Assembly: GCA_002394335.1 (NCBI GenBank)
Contig: DGTP01000002.1
Span: 118,703 to 182,702 of the forward strand
DNA length: 64,000 nucleotides
Source of the DNA: Bacteroidales bacterium UBA4333
Lineage (GTDB): Bacteria; Bacteroidota; Bacteroidia; Bacteroidales; Paludibacteraceae
Direction of reading: 5' to 3'
Part shown: piece by piece, positions 8,684 through 17,503 of the stretch
How the letters are laid out: the number at the start of each line of letters is the position of its first letter
How positions within the stretch are numbered: the stretch's first letter is position 1
Notes under the pieces: model-generated
Told to the model about the DNA's origin: nothing
Database searches by the model: none
The model's input: only the letters and a program-made list of their open reading frames with translations
Program-made: the position numbers and the translations under genes

Positions 8684-10201
8684 CTAATTCGGCAGAACGT
8701 ATCCGCGGAGAAAGGCATCTATATCGTCGTACTGTGACATACAGGAAGCGGACAGTGCCTCTGACGACGATTCCTGCACACTGGCGATAATATGTTTGCG
8801 CACAAGCTGGCGGCGGTGGTAAATCGTCTGCTTCTGGACATTAAGCAGAATACCCTGATCGCTGTCCGATGCGCCGATGATAGAAAGAATGGCAAACTGC
8901 ATATCCGACTCCGTCAGCTTGGGATACTCGTTTCTTAGACGGCTGATCGCCCCGTCCAACGCGGTATCGACCGATTGAATCAACTCGTCTATCGAATCCT
9001 TATTCATCGTCAGTTGTTCGTCCCGATAGGTCTGCAGCCATTTGGGGAAAGACACCTCGTTGCCGCGAAGTCGCTGCAACTCAATCTCTTTGGTCAGATT
9101 TACTTTCTGTTGCAACCGCTCCAGAGCCAACTGCAACTGTTGCGTGTATTTGTCCTGTAAAGCCTTCAGAGCGGCATTCTGCTCGCGGCGGCGTTGCTGC
9201 CAGTACCGCCAGGAGACGAACAGCAACATTACCACCATTACCAGCAACAACACCAGAATAACAGAAACCGTCCTCTGCCAACGGCGTTCACGCCCGGCTT
9301 CCTGAGCCAGTTGTTGCTCGCGCTGTACGTCGTAATGCAGAGAGAGTGCGTACGTGCGCGCTCCCGCATCGCGCTGCAACTCCTCTATCTTGCGGTCATA
9401 GAGATCCAGAAGAATGGCATATGCCTCGTCCGCCTGCCGCTGCTGGCGAAGAATTTTGCTCTGCAAATAGGCGTAACTCTGCTCGAACCAATAAGCATAC
9501 GAAGAGTCACGCGGCTGAAGATGCCTGAGATAAAAGGCGGCGGAATCCGTCTTCTGCTCCGCTAAAAGCAGCTCCACTATCTCCGAATAACGCGTATGCA
9601 CCCCATATTGCTCCGCCAGCACCTTGCACACCTTCAAACGGTGCGCCACGCTGTCCGGATAGCACAGCTGATAGCGATAGGCATCTATATCCAACTGCAG
9701 AACCTCACTCTGAGCCGCCCGCGCAAACCTGTCCGCTTTCTCGAAATACAGGAGCACACTATCCGTCTCTCCCCCCGTGAGTGCCGTAGTACGGGCTATG
9801 TCGCGGTATGCACACGCCAGATAGGTGTCATTTTTCTCTTTCGTCAGCAGAGGAATAGCCTTGCGGTAGTACTCCTGCGCTATGTCGTAGAGCATCTCGC
9901 TCTCGGAACTGTTGCCCAAATGAAACCACGTCAGTCCTAACAGCGAATCGCGTTTCTGTTGTTCGGGAAGACTCAAATCCGACGCTTTGATCGACAAAAG
10001 GGCATCTTCCGCCTGCTTCAGATAATAGGTAGATTCCTCATACTTTCCCGCATGACCGGATGACGTGCCGGAGAGATAATATTGCTCCCCCTCACTGAGC
10101 TTTTCACGGGCATCCGTACCCAAAAAACGGCATCCCGGTAAGAGGAAAAAGACCCCCAAACAGGCGATCTCAACAGACCGTACAACTATTTTTGAACTCA
10201 T
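8684..10201 (-). CDS. Membrane-tethered TPR-HTH regulator (divergent from adhesin locus)
   Basis: A 505-residue protein. It opens with a lipoprotein-like signal (VFFLLPGC), then helical TPR-like repeats to about residue 290. One membrane helix follows near 309-331 (SVILVLLLVMVVMLLF), then a Gln/Arg-rich coiled coil, and a C-terminal helix-turn-helix near 428-470 (LTESDMQFAILSIIG through IYHRRQLVRKHI). This architecture is common in Bacteroidota as a presumed one-component regulator: TPRs outside, HTH inside. The ATG at 10201 is chosen because it directly precedes the signal; the longer reading lacks support. It diverges from the 835-residue adhesin gene, whose promoter it faces. A paralogue lies at 46351-47829. 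Ligand and targets are unknown. Confidence 0.75.
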   Translation of the reverse strand: MSSKIVVRSVEIACLGVFFLLPGCRFLGTDAREKLSEGEQYYLSGTSSGHAGKYEESTYYLKQAEDALLSIKASDLSLPEQQKRDSLLGLTWFHLGNSSESEMLYDIAQEYYRKAIPLLTKEKNDTYLACAYRDIARTTALTGGETDSVLLYFEKADRFARAAQSEVLQLDIDAYRYQLCYPDSVAHRLKVCKVLAEQYGVHTRYSEIVELLLAEQKTDSAAFYLRHLQPRDSSYAYWFEQSYAYLQSKILRQQRQADEAYAILLDLYDRKIEELQRDAGARTYALSLHYDVQREQQLAQEAGRERRWQRTVSVILVLLLVMVVMLLFVSWRYWQQRRREQNAALKALQDKYTQQLQLALERLQQKVNLTKEIELQRLRGNEVSFPKWLQTYRDEQLTMNKDSIDELIQSVDTALDGAISRLRNEYPKLTESDMQFAILSIIGASDSDQGILLNVQKQTIYHRRQLVRKHIIASVQESSSEALSASCMSQYDDIDAFLRGYVLPN

Positions 10202-10253
10202 ATTTTTCAAGTATCTGATTTTCAACCTTTTTATTATTATCATGACATAGGCT

Positions 10254-10300
10254 CGTACAACTGCCAAATTTGCGTATGTACAGAAAAAGCAGTACCTTTG
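10254..10300 (+). promoter_or_regulatory. Promoter with conserved upstream element for adhesin 1
   Basis: TTTG at 10269-10272, a 20-nt spacer and TACCTTTG at 10293-10300 precede the adhesin gene. Upstream, CGTACAACT (10254-10262) sits exactly as far from the -33 box as in the promoter at 22226-22272. Much of the spacer (GCGTAT, AAAAAGCAG) is also shared, which suggests common regulation. Confidence 0.8.
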
Positions 10301-10329
10301 CAGTCGAAAACAATGCCCTTTTTACGGTG

Positions 10330-10361
10330 CAAAATTAATATAAATATTTGAAATATGCAAA
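10330..10361 (-). promoter_or_regulatory. Promoter for the TPR-HTH regulator, facing the adhesin promoter
   Basis: On the minus strand TTTG (10358-10361), a 20-nt spacer and TAATTTTG (10330-10337) predict transcription leftwards from about 10324. That transcript runs through the adhesin promoter at 10269-10300, so the two 5' ends overlap. Confidence 0.7.
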
Positions 10362-10364
10362 TAA

Positions 10365-12872
10365 ATGGAGAGAAAAATGACTTTTGACGCTAAAATAGGA
10401 CTGAATATAGTTCTTTTCATCCTCTTTTTGCTTCCGATGCAAGCCTTTGGAGAGGATACTCCGGGATTGTCGATCTCTCTGGAGACGTCTGCAGATGCCA
10501 TCTGTACTGCCAATCCGTTTATCATGCTAAGACCTGTATTCCAAGACGACGGCTCTCTGGGAGACACCAAAACATTCATGTATGAGTATTCATCGGACGG
10601 AAACACATGGAAGACCTTCTATACCGCCACCAGTGCCTGGGGATACTCCCAGCGCCCTGTCAATCTTAAAGAAGGTTGGTACCGCGTATCCGTCTGTAGG
10701 ACAGGGGACAAGGAAAATCCCGAGAAATGGATCTCCGGCGAACCCGTTTTCCTTCAAAAGACAGAAGGAGGCTGTACTCCCTTCAGATACCCCTGGCAGG
10801 ACGAGATCTCCGACGATGTCTGTCCGCAAGGAACACTCCTCTTCCGGGAGGATTTCGGCGGAAACGACCCTTCAGACCCCATAACAAGCCAGAAACGCCT
10901 GACGACCATGAGTCAGCGTTACATACAACGCTACGATGTAATGACACACGTTTCAAGCGGTCTTTATATAGTAGCCAAACGCGGCTGGCAGAACAACTTG
11001 CAGAGTTCTACCACAAACGGACTATATTCCCAATGGTTCATACAGGATGACCACACCTATCCTAATGATTACACGCGCGGATACCTGCTGGAAGTCGATG
11101 GAATCGGCGGAAATGACGCTTTTTACAGTACCACTTTCCCTGTCTGCCACGAATTGGATCTGTCTTTCTCCGCCTACGTAGCGAACGTATTGGAGCCCGG
11201 ACATGATTTCGCCCGCCCGAAAGTGCGCTTCATCATCCAAGATGACGTAACAGGCGATACCATTCTGGAGCAGTCCTCGGGTCCCATTGCCCCCGCTCCT
11301 TCCGACTACGGCAAGTACGGACATCCGCTCGTGCAGTCGGCTCCGTGGCACCTTGTCGGCGCATCGTTCCACGTGCCGGAAGGAGTGAGTCTGTTACGAC
11401 TCTCTATCTTCAATGACGAAATTGAAACTACCGGCAACGACTTCGCCATGGATGATATCGAGATCCGCCTCTGCAAACCGCAAGTGGCAATAGACGCCGA
11501 ACCGGAAATATGTATGGACTCCGCTTTCACTTTCCGTCCGTTCATAACCCCCGACGGAGGATTCCAAGAACCCTACCAATTCCTCTGGCAGTTTGCCAAA
11601 GACAGTCTGCCTTATGACAGCGAAGAGTGGATTAATATCGGGAGAACCCAGGATCTCACTTTCGACAGCGCAAGGCTCTCTCAAACCGGCTGGTACCGCT
11701 TTTGTCTGACCTCAGACGGCATAGACATAGAGACCGAACGTTACTGCCGGGCTGTCAGCAAACCTGTCCGCCTGACAGTCAACGACTGTACGCCTCCGTG
11801 CCCCGAACTCCAGACAATCCACCTTGACACCGTGGTATGCGACACCCTCATGCCTTTCCTCTGGCACGACACCCTTTGCACCACGCCCACCACCTTCCAA
11901 AGAATGCTCCGCAACCGCTACGGATGCGACAGTATTCTGTATATTTATTCGCTGGATACGGAGGTTTGTTGCCCTCCGATGCGCACCTACAGAACAGACA
12001 CCATCGTCTGCGACACCCTTATGCCTTTCCTCTGGCATGACACCCTTTTCACCATCCCGGGGACGTATGAAATCATTCTTCAGAACAGCCGGGGATGCGA
12101 CAGCGCTTTGTGTATTTACTCGTTGAATACGGAGGTTTGTTGTCCTCCCCTGCGCACTGCCGAGAGGGATACCGTTGTATGCGACACTATCATGCCCTTC
12201 CGCTGGAACGACCTCCTTTTCGATAGCCCCGGCTCCCAAACATCGATGCTCCATGACACCCGCGGATGCGACAGTCTGGAGACCACATGGACACTCTCTA
12301 CCGAAATCTGTTGTTACGATCTCCAGTTCGCCCCGCGCGACACGGCAGTCTGCGACACACTGCTCCCCTTCACCTGGTACGGAGTGCTTTTTGCCGATCC
12401 CGACGAACAGGAAGTGCTCGAATACAGCCCCAGGGGATGCGACAGTATCCTACATATCTACAGCCTCGACACATTCCATTGCGAGCGGCTCTATCCTATC
12501 ATCGTCAACAAATACAACTGGCAACTGCTCTGCGACAACATCGCCTTGCGGCGTCTCTTCCCTGAGCGGACTGCCACACACTTCCAATGGTACAAAGACG
12601 AAGAACCCGTTCCCGGAGCCAACGAAGACGACTATGCCGAGCGCAACCGCCTCTACGGCAAATTCCAACTCTATGTCACCCTCGATCACAACGAATCGAT
12701 CTGGTCCAATATCATCGAGATATACGACTCCGGCGAGGAAGCCCCCGTACGATTGCGGATCTTCGACAGCCGGGGGTGCGAAGTCTCCGAAAAGAACCTC
12801 TCGCACGGTATATACCTCTTCCGCTTCGAACAGGGGCCGAATATTTGGACAGAAAAGAGACTCATTCCATGA
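10365..12872 (+). CDS. Large secreted Cys/GCDS-repeat protein with type IX-like C-terminal region (adhesin 1)
   Basis: An 835-residue exported protein. It has a signal peptide (IVLFILFLLPMQAFG), then a beta-rich region with WYRVS/WYRFCL segments that look Ig-like. Four tandem Cys-rich repeats of about 57 residues span roughly 479-706, each with an xVCDT(L/I)xPFxW box and a GCDS box. The last ~80 residues resemble a type IX secretion sorting domain (LRIFDSRGCEV followed by GIYLFRFEQG). GCDS repeats are widespread in cell-surface proteins of Bacteroidota. Its stop overlaps the ATG of a beta-barrel gene (ATGA at 12869-12872), so the two are coupled. Surface adhesion is inferred; no enzymatic motif is seen. 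Confidence 0.78.
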   Translation: MERKMTFDAKIGLNIVLFILFLLPMQAFGEDTPGLSISLETSADAICTANPFIMLRPVFQDDGSLGDTKTFMYEYSSDGNTWKTFYTATSAWGYSQRPVNLKEGWYRVSVCRTGDKENPEKWISGEPVFLQKTEGGCTPFRYPWQDEISDDVCPQGTLLFREDFGGNDPSDPITSQKRLTTMSQRYIQRYDVMTHVSSGLYIVAKRGWQNNLQSSTTNGLYSQWFIQDDHTYPNDYTRGYLLEVDGIGGNDAFYSTTFPVCHELDLSFSAYVANVLEPGHDFARPKVRFIIQDDVTGDTILEQSSGPIAPAPSDYGKYGHPLVQSAPWHLVGASFHVPEGVSLLRLSIFNDEIETTGNDFAMDDIEIRLCKPQVAIDAEPEICMDSAFTFRPFITPDGGFQEPYQFLWQFAKDSLPYDSEEWINIGRTQDLTFDSARLSQTGWYRFCLTSDGIDIETERYCRAVSKPVRLTVNDCTPPCPELQTIHLDTVVCDTLMPFLWHDTLCTTPTTFQRMLRNRYGCDSILYIYSLDTEVCCPPMRTYRTDTIVCDTLMPFLWHDTLFTIPGTYEIILQNSRGCDSALCIYSLNTEVCCPPLRTAERDTVVCDTIMPFRWNDLLFDSPGSQTSMLHDTRGCDSLETTWTLSTEICCYDLQFAPRDTAVCDTLLPFTWYGVLFADPDEQEVLEYSPRGCDSILHIYSLDTFHCERLYPIIVNKYNWQLLCDNIALRRLFPERTATHFQWYKDEEPVPGANEDDYAERNRLYGKFQLYVTLDHNESIWSNIIEIYDSGEEAPVRLRIFDSRGCEVSEKNLSHGIYLFRFEQGPNIWTEKRLIP

Positions 12873-13768
12873 GACGAGCAGTAGTCATATTATTCCTTTT
12901 TCTGCCTTGGGCAGCCAAAGCGGAGCATTTGTTTGAAGCGGGCGTCAGAGCCGGCTTGGCAGGTTTTGACACCCGATGCGAATATGTCGAACCTTTTGCA
13001 CAGATGCACGCCGGTTTGGTATTGTCCTATGCCTACCATTCGCCATATATATTGGGATTGCGCTGCGCCCTGAACTTCGACCGTCACCAGGCAGGTTTCA
13101 CCAAAGCCGGCTACCGTGACACCTATACCGTCATCGACGTCGAAAACGATCCTATGCAGGTGGACTACTCCATCGGCTTGCTCAACGAACGCTACACCAC
13201 CTACTCGGTAGGCATACCGCTGCAACTGGCGCTCTCCTACAAGGGGTTGAACCTCTATATCGGACCGAAACTGGTTCTTCCGATCAGCTGTTCTTGGACT
13301 GAAACGGCCGAAAACTGCGAACTGTCGGTCTATTATGCGCTTCAGGACAACCGTGTGTATGACTCCTATCCGCTGGCAGCTTCACGCTCTTTCCGGGAAG
13401 GGCAGAACGGCACCCGCAACCTCCCCAAGACCCGGTTTTTCCTTGCTACCGAAGTGTGTTACGATATTCTGCTGTCTTCCGGCAGGTTCCGCAAATCGTA
13501 CCTCTCGGTGGGTTTCTATGCCGACTATTCGCTCTCGCGGATGGAGGGCGATCCCTCGGAACGCATCTCCCTGCTAATACTCTCCGACACACGCGAGGGG
13601 TTTCCCCTTCACCGTATTCTCACGCCGGTTGTCGCTGCCAACAGGCAGGGGAAACGCCTCGTCAACTCACTCCAGCCCTTTGCCCTCGGCCTCAAAATAT
13701 CCTACCGCTTCGGCTACACTCCCCAAAGAACAGCTTCCCCCCGAACCTGCCGATGCCTGCTATACTAA
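12869..13768 (+). CDS. Outer-membrane beta-barrel-like protein paired with adhesin 1
   Basis: A 299-residue protein with a clear signal peptide (VVILFLFLPWAAKA) and alternating amphipathic strands ending in aromatic residues, as in small OmpA/PorT-like barrels. Segments such as IPLQLALSYKGLNLYIGPKLVL and FALGLKISYRF look like membrane strands. The protein ends in CRCLLY. The barrel after adhesin 2 (21235-22149) ends in the similar CQCLYYGR and shares the LLxER-T and GPKL/GGAKL regions, so the two are probably paralogues. The start at 12869 forms an ATGA overlap with the adhesin stop. A role in holding or exporting its partner, as PorP/SprF-type proteins do, is inference. Confidence 0.75.
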   Translation: MRRAVVILFLFLPWAAKAEHLFEAGVRAGLAGFDTRCEYVEPFAQMHAGLVLSYAYHSPYILGLRCALNFDRHQAGFTKAGYRDTYTVIDVENDPMQVDYSIGLLNERYTTYSVGIPLQLALSYKGLNLYIGPKLVLPISCSWTETAENCELSVYYALQDNRVYDSYPLAASRSFREGQNGTRNLPKTRFFLATEVCYDILLSSGRFRKSYLSVGFYADYSLSRMEGDPSERISLLILSDTREGFPLHRILTPVVAANRQGKRLVNSLQPFALGLKISYRFGYTPQRTASPRTCRCLLY

Positions 13769-13792
13769 AAAAGCCATTTTATGTCCCGATAA

Positions 13793-13824
13793 TTTGCATA
13801 TATGAGAAAAAAGTTGTATCTTTG
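13793..13824 (+). promoter_or_regulatory. Promoter for the 13.98-22.15 kb operon
   Basis: TTTG at 13793-13796, a 20-nt spacer and TATCTTTG at 13817-13824 predict a start near 13831. The CGTACAACT element of the other two surface-gene promoters is absent. The leader to 13982 is about 150 nt and contains a 47-codon ORF. Confidence 0.75.
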
Positions 13825-13853
13825 CATCGTGGTTGAAATTCGTGGGCTTTGGA

Positions 13854-13997
13854 ATGGTATATAAAATACTGAAAATGTGCCTTATATGTAATATGTTTTT
13901 GCTGCATGGTCTAGGAAGAATAATGAATAATGAATATTTCGGGACGAAAGTACATGCAACAGTAGTAATGGAGGAACCATTATGGCGAGACATTTGA
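13854..13997 (+). CDS. Possible 47-residue leader ORF
   Basis: An ATG about 23 nt after the predicted transcript start opens a 47-codon frame (MVYKILKMCLICNMF...) that ends 16 nt inside the next gene in another frame. The position is what a translational-coupling leader would have. The peptide has a hydrophobic core but matches no family I know. It may be chance; no codon or homology support is available. Confidence 0.25.
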   Translation: MVYKILKMCLICNMFLLHGLGRIMNNEYFGTKVHATVVMEEPLWRDI

Positions 13998-14638
13998 AGA
14001 CAGCGATGATTGAGGGTTTGGCGCGGACAATCGCCACTTTTGAGCCGTGTCCCTCCGGTTCGGCGCGCCGTGCCCGCGGTGTGCGGTATTTCCGGCTGTG
14101 TCCGGGCATAGAGACCTATACAGGGATCGTGAACTCGCACAAGGAGGGACGGCGGTACAAGAAGCACATTGTTTCACGGCGTACGCGCTCCGACCGCGCC
14201 TTGTTCCAGTTGTACACCTACCATTTCCCGAAACAGTGGTCAGCCGCCTGTGTGGCGAACCGCGAACTCATCAAAGAGGCGCAACGCCGTGCACACGCCT
14301 TGGAACACGCGCACAACGAGGAGGCCATGGAGTGGAAGATCCGTTTTCTGAGCCACTATTTCCGGGTGGTGAAAGGCGGTGAGAAGCCCGAAGAAGGCTT
14401 GAAGCCCTACGCCTATTTCTACCAATATACCTATGTATCCATCTACCGCCAGCTCCAAGCCGCCGCGGCTGAAGCCAAACAGCAGCCGGAGATCTCCGAG
14501 GCGTACCTGCGCCATCTGGCGGAAGAGGTCACCATTGAACCTGTCAACATTCGTATAAAGACCCAAAGAATTGTCAAGCCGCGGCAACCATGGCGGCGAA
14601 CACACGATCCTTTCAAAGATATATGTACAAGAACATAG
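13982..14638 (+). CDS. Unrecognised basic protein at head of surface-protein operon
   Basis: A 218-residue protein without signal peptide or membrane helix, rich in Arg, Lys, Tyr and His. Visible features are an opening MARHLKTAMIEGL, CPSGSARRARGVRYFRLCPG near residues 23-42, a charged SRRTRSDRALFQLYTYHF segment, a central Ala/Glu-rich helix and a basic C-terminus (KPRQPWRRTHDP). I do not recognise the family. The positive charge would suit nucleic-acid binding, but no defined motif supports it. It is the first full-size gene after the promoter at 13793 and overlaps the next gene by 16 nt, so it is probably co-expressed with the secreted proteins downstream. Confidence 0.6.
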   Translation: MARHLKTAMIEGLARTIATFEPCPSGSARRARGVRYFRLCPGIETYTGIVNSHKEGRRYKKHIVSRRTRSDRALFQLYTYHFPKQWSAACVANRELIKEAQRRAHALEHAHNEEAMEWKIRFLSHYFRVVKGGEKPEEGLKPYAYFYQYTYVSIYRQLQAAAAEAKQQPEISEAYLRHLAEEVTIEPVNIRIKTQRIVKPRQPWRRTHDPFKDICTRT

Positions 14639-16494
14639 CCGTTTGGATATTCAGTATGGTGGCGATATACGCCTTGGCTCAGACTTCCGACAAGAAGCCT
14701 CTGGTGCTGACGTGGGGCACAACGGAGGTTCCGGACAGTCTGAAGAAGACCAATCCGGAGCGCCTCGCCTATCCTACCGCCTTGGAGGATGAGATGCCTG
14801 TTATCTTCTGCGACGGCGAACTGGAGGAGATAGGGCTGTTCTCTGTCAGCGGGACTCGCAAAGTGGCATTCTCGCCGGGAAACCTGCAATGGACATCTCT
14901 CGGCACACACCGCTGCGCGGATGGTACTATCCATCCGGGCACATGGCGCTTTGCACCGAACCAATGGGAGTTCATCGGCGAGGACAATAATAATATCTCC
15001 GAGACGTATGAGGGCTGGATTGACCTCTTCGGATGGGCTACGAGCGACTGGCCTGGCAGCGGCGTATCGGCATACCATCCTTATAGTAAAACATACACCG
15101 ATGGCGCCTGGCGATCCGCCAATACCGGCATGAGCGGCGACTATAAATACTGCGACTGGGGACAATACAACGATATAAAGAATGTATGGTCAACCGACTC
15201 CGCCGGCACATGGTACACGCTGAGCCGGAGCGAATGGGAGTACCTGTTCACAGGCAGAAAGAATGCCGAGGGGCTCTACGGTCGCGGCAGAGTGGCAGGC
15301 ATAGCGGGTATGGTTCTCTTGCCGGACGAATGGGAGTTGCCGGAGGGAGTGAGTTTCGTCAGCGGTGCCTCCACTTCTTGGGACGATAATTCTTATACCA
15401 TCCGCGAGTGGCGGCAGATGGAGGGCAACGGCGCCGTGTTCCTTCCTTTGGCAGGTGTGCGAGGTATTCGAGGTATTACCATTGGTCAAGGCGTTTACAG
15501 GAGTTCTACCGGCACTACCTATACCTATGGCAGCACCAGTAATATGGCTTGGTGTCTGAGTTTCGACGAGACGCATGTTAAGGATGCAAGTTATTCAAAC
15601 GCACGTATGCTCGGCTATAGTGTCCGCCTCGTCAAAATCAAGGAACGCCTCGTCGCTTTCCCTGTCGGCGGAGGACGTTATGTCCGTTTTGCGCCGGGGA
15701 ACTTGCAATATAGCACTGAAGGCACGCACCTCTGCGCGGACGGCACGACGCAAAAAGGCACTTGGCGTTTTGCCGAACACCAGTGGGACTTTGTGGGCGA
15801 TGCGGAAAACGGCAATGTCTTCGATTCCAACGGAGAAAAATGCAATAATAACTTGCGCGGAGAGGACTACACCGGCTGGATAGACCAGTACAGTTGGGGC
15901 ACCTCCGGCTATAACGGCAAGACGCCCTGGCTGACAAGCAACAATAACGCGGATTTCGTGTGGGGATTGGTGAATGGTGAACTCGTGCATGGCGATATAG
16001 ACACCACCTGGTATGACTGGGGAGCCTATAACCAGATAGGTGACGACGCTCCGGGCACATGGCGCACGATCACAAAAGCGCAGTTTGAGTACCTTACCCG
16101 CAGTAACTCGCTCCAAGGGCTGGCTACCGTGAATGGCGTGGAAGGGCATGTTTTCCTGCCCGATGAATGGGAACTGCCGGAAGGGCTGAACTGGACGGGG
16201 CTGCCGCAGGACTACGACGTGAATGTCTATACCTTGGAGGAATGGGAACGGATGGAGGCGAACGGAGCAGTCTTCTTCCCCAAGACCAATAATTTTGCAC
16301 CCACCAATCCGAATATACATATCTTTGGTCATTACTGGACGGCTACAGGGGCAACGGCAGGGAACAACAACAGCACTCTTGTTCCGACGAGTGCGGTGGA
16401 CATATTCTTCAGCCCCTATTACTATAATATCAACCGTAGTAACTCTTTCCGTACGAGAAAATGTTGCGTGCGCCTCATCCAATATGTCAAATAA
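14623..16494 (+). CDS. Secreted protein with two FISUMP-like domains
   Basis: A 623-residue exported protein with signal peptide (IAVWIFSMVAIYALAQ). After a short segment beginning LTWGTTEVPDSLKK (near residue 27) come two homologous units of about 260 residues, near 80-338 and 354-623. Each runs through (F)(S/A)PGNLQ, GTWRFA-QW, WGxYN, EW/FEYL, LPDEWELPEG, (R/E)MExNGAVF and a closing VRL. This layout resembles the Fibrobacter major paralogous (FISUMP)/C-type-lectin-like extracellular domains common in Bacteroidales; binding partners are unknown. I start at MYKNIAV (14623); an in-frame ATG at 14590 is possible. It overlaps the following paralogue by 11 nt. No sorting domain is obvious at its C-terminus. 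Confidence 0.72.
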   Translation: MYKNIAVWIFSMVAIYALAQTSDKKPLVLTWGTTEVPDSLKKTNPERLAYPTALEDEMPVIFCDGELEEIGLFSVSGTRKVAFSPGNLQWTSLGTHRCADGTIHPGTWRFAPNQWEFIGEDNNNISETYEGWIDLFGWATSDWPGSGVSAYHPYSKTYTDGAWRSANTGMSGDYKYCDWGQYNDIKNVWSTDSAGTWYTLSRSEWEYLFTGRKNAEGLYGRGRVAGIAGMVLLPDEWELPEGVSFVSGASTSWDDNSYTIREWRQMEGNGAVFLPLAGVRGIRGITIGQGVYRSSTGTTYTYGSTSNMAWCLSFDETHVKDASYSNARMLGYSVRLVKIKERLVAFPVGGGRYVRFAPGNLQYSTEGTHLCADGTTQKGTWRFAEHQWDFVGDAENGNVFDSNGEKCNNNLRGEDYTGWIDQYSWGTSGYNGKTPWLTSNNNADFVWGLVNGELVHGDIDTTWYDWGAYNQIGDDAPGTWRTITKAQFEYLTRSNSLQGLATVNGVEGHVFLPDEWELPEGLNWTGLPQDYDVNVYTLEEWERMEANGAVFFPKTNNFAPTNPNIHIFGHYWTATGATAGNNNSTLVPTSAVDIFFSPYYYNINRSNSFRTRKCCVRLIQYVK

Positions 16495-17491
16495 CATTCG
16501 GAAAATAGTATCCTCTTTGTACTTGGTACTTTGTACCTTCGTCCCTTGCCTCACGGTTTCCACCGGACGGGCAGTGGCGCAGGAGCTTTTTCTGACGTGG
16601 GGCACAACGGAGGTAGCGGACAATCTCAAGAAAACCAATCCGGAGCGTTTGGCGTACCCGGACGGACTGGCAGACCAAGTGCCGGAACTGTTCTGTATCG
16701 GCAAACTGCTGTTCCGCGTCAGCGACACTTGCCAGGTGCTCTTTTCGCCCAGCAACCTGCAATACAATGCCGCGCAGGGTACACATCGGTGTGCGGACGG
16801 TTCTACTGCCGCCGGCTCTTGGCGTTTCGCTCCGAACCAATGGGAGTGTATCGGTTCCGCCAATGGCAATATCTCTTCCTCGTACGACGGATGGATTGAT
16901 TTGTTTGCGTGGGGAAGCAGCGGCTACGACAATATACCTCCTTATTCCAATAAACTGAATGCCAAGATACCTTTCCCCGGCGAGCATAAGAATATAGCCG
17001 GTACGAACTACGACTGGGGTGTCTGGTGCGGGATAGGCACCGATGCACCGGGTACGTGGCGTACCTTGACTCGCGAGGAGTGGGATTACCTGTTCAAGAG
17101 CAGAGAAAATGCCCGACAATTATACGCTTACGGAAGTATTGAAGGTGTTAATGGATTAATCGTTCTGCCGGATGAATGGGAGCAGCCTGCCGATGTCCCG
17201 TTCGGGCTTAACTACAGTAATTCTTATACGGAGACAGAGTGGCGTAAGCTGGAGAGCGCAGGAGCGGTCTTTCTTCCCTATGCAGGCAGCAGATATTTTA
17301 ACGGAAACTATACTCTGGTAGAACGGGTGGGGAGTTACGGGGCCTATTGGACGGCTTCCTGTACCAACAGGAGCGGGTACGAAGATTATAGTATGCAACT
17401 CATGTTACCCGGACCGGGGTGCGGGGTCGGTCCACGCGGTATGGGCATGTCCGTCCGTCTGGTGCAAAACAAACGAATAATCAAGCCATAA
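16484..17491 (+). CDS. Secreted protein with one FISUMP-like domain
   Basis: A 335-residue paralogue of the upstream protein with a single unit. After the signal peptide the segment LTWGTTEVADNLKKTNPERLAYP (from residue 37, split here for reading: LTWGTTEV, then ADNLKKTNPERLAYP) is nearly identical to the neighbour. Then come FSPSNLQYN, GTHRCADGST, SWRFAPNQWE, EEWDYLF, LPDEWEQP and a final MSVRLVQNK. The signal peptide core (LYLVLCTFVPC) is encoded by a TTGTAC/TTGGTAC-type repeat also seen in the next gene. The ATG at 16484 overlaps the end of the upstream gene; longer in-frame readings run into that gene and are rejected. Probably a tandem duplicate that diverged. Confidence 0.72.
   Translation: MSNNIRKIVSSLYLVLCTFVPCLTVSTGRAVAQELFLTWGTTEVADNLKKTNPERLAYPDGLADQVPELFCIGKLLFRVSDTCQVLFSPSNLQYNAAQGTHRCADGSTAAGSWRFAPNQWECIGSANGNISSSYDGWIDLFAWGSSGYDNIPPYSNKLNAKIPFPGEHKNIAGTNYDWGVWCGIGTDAPGTWRTLTREEWDYLFKSRENARQLYAYGSIEGVNGLIVLPDEWEQPADVPFGLNYSNSYTETEWRKLESAGAVFLPYAGSRYFNGNYTLVERVGSYGAYWTASCTNRSGYEDYSMQLMLPGPGCGVGPRGMGMSVRLVQNKRIIKP
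16496..16552 (+). repeat. TTTGTACC-type repeat encoding a signal peptide
   Basis: The tract TTGTACTTGGTACTTTGTACC then TTCGTCCCTTGCCT lies inside the 5' end of the gene starting at 16484. It recurs almost unchanged at 17516-17572. Related tracts, reversed, lie at 43668-43704 and 47566-47600. Confidence 0.75.
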
Positions 17492-17503
17492 CAGATATGC
17501 AAT

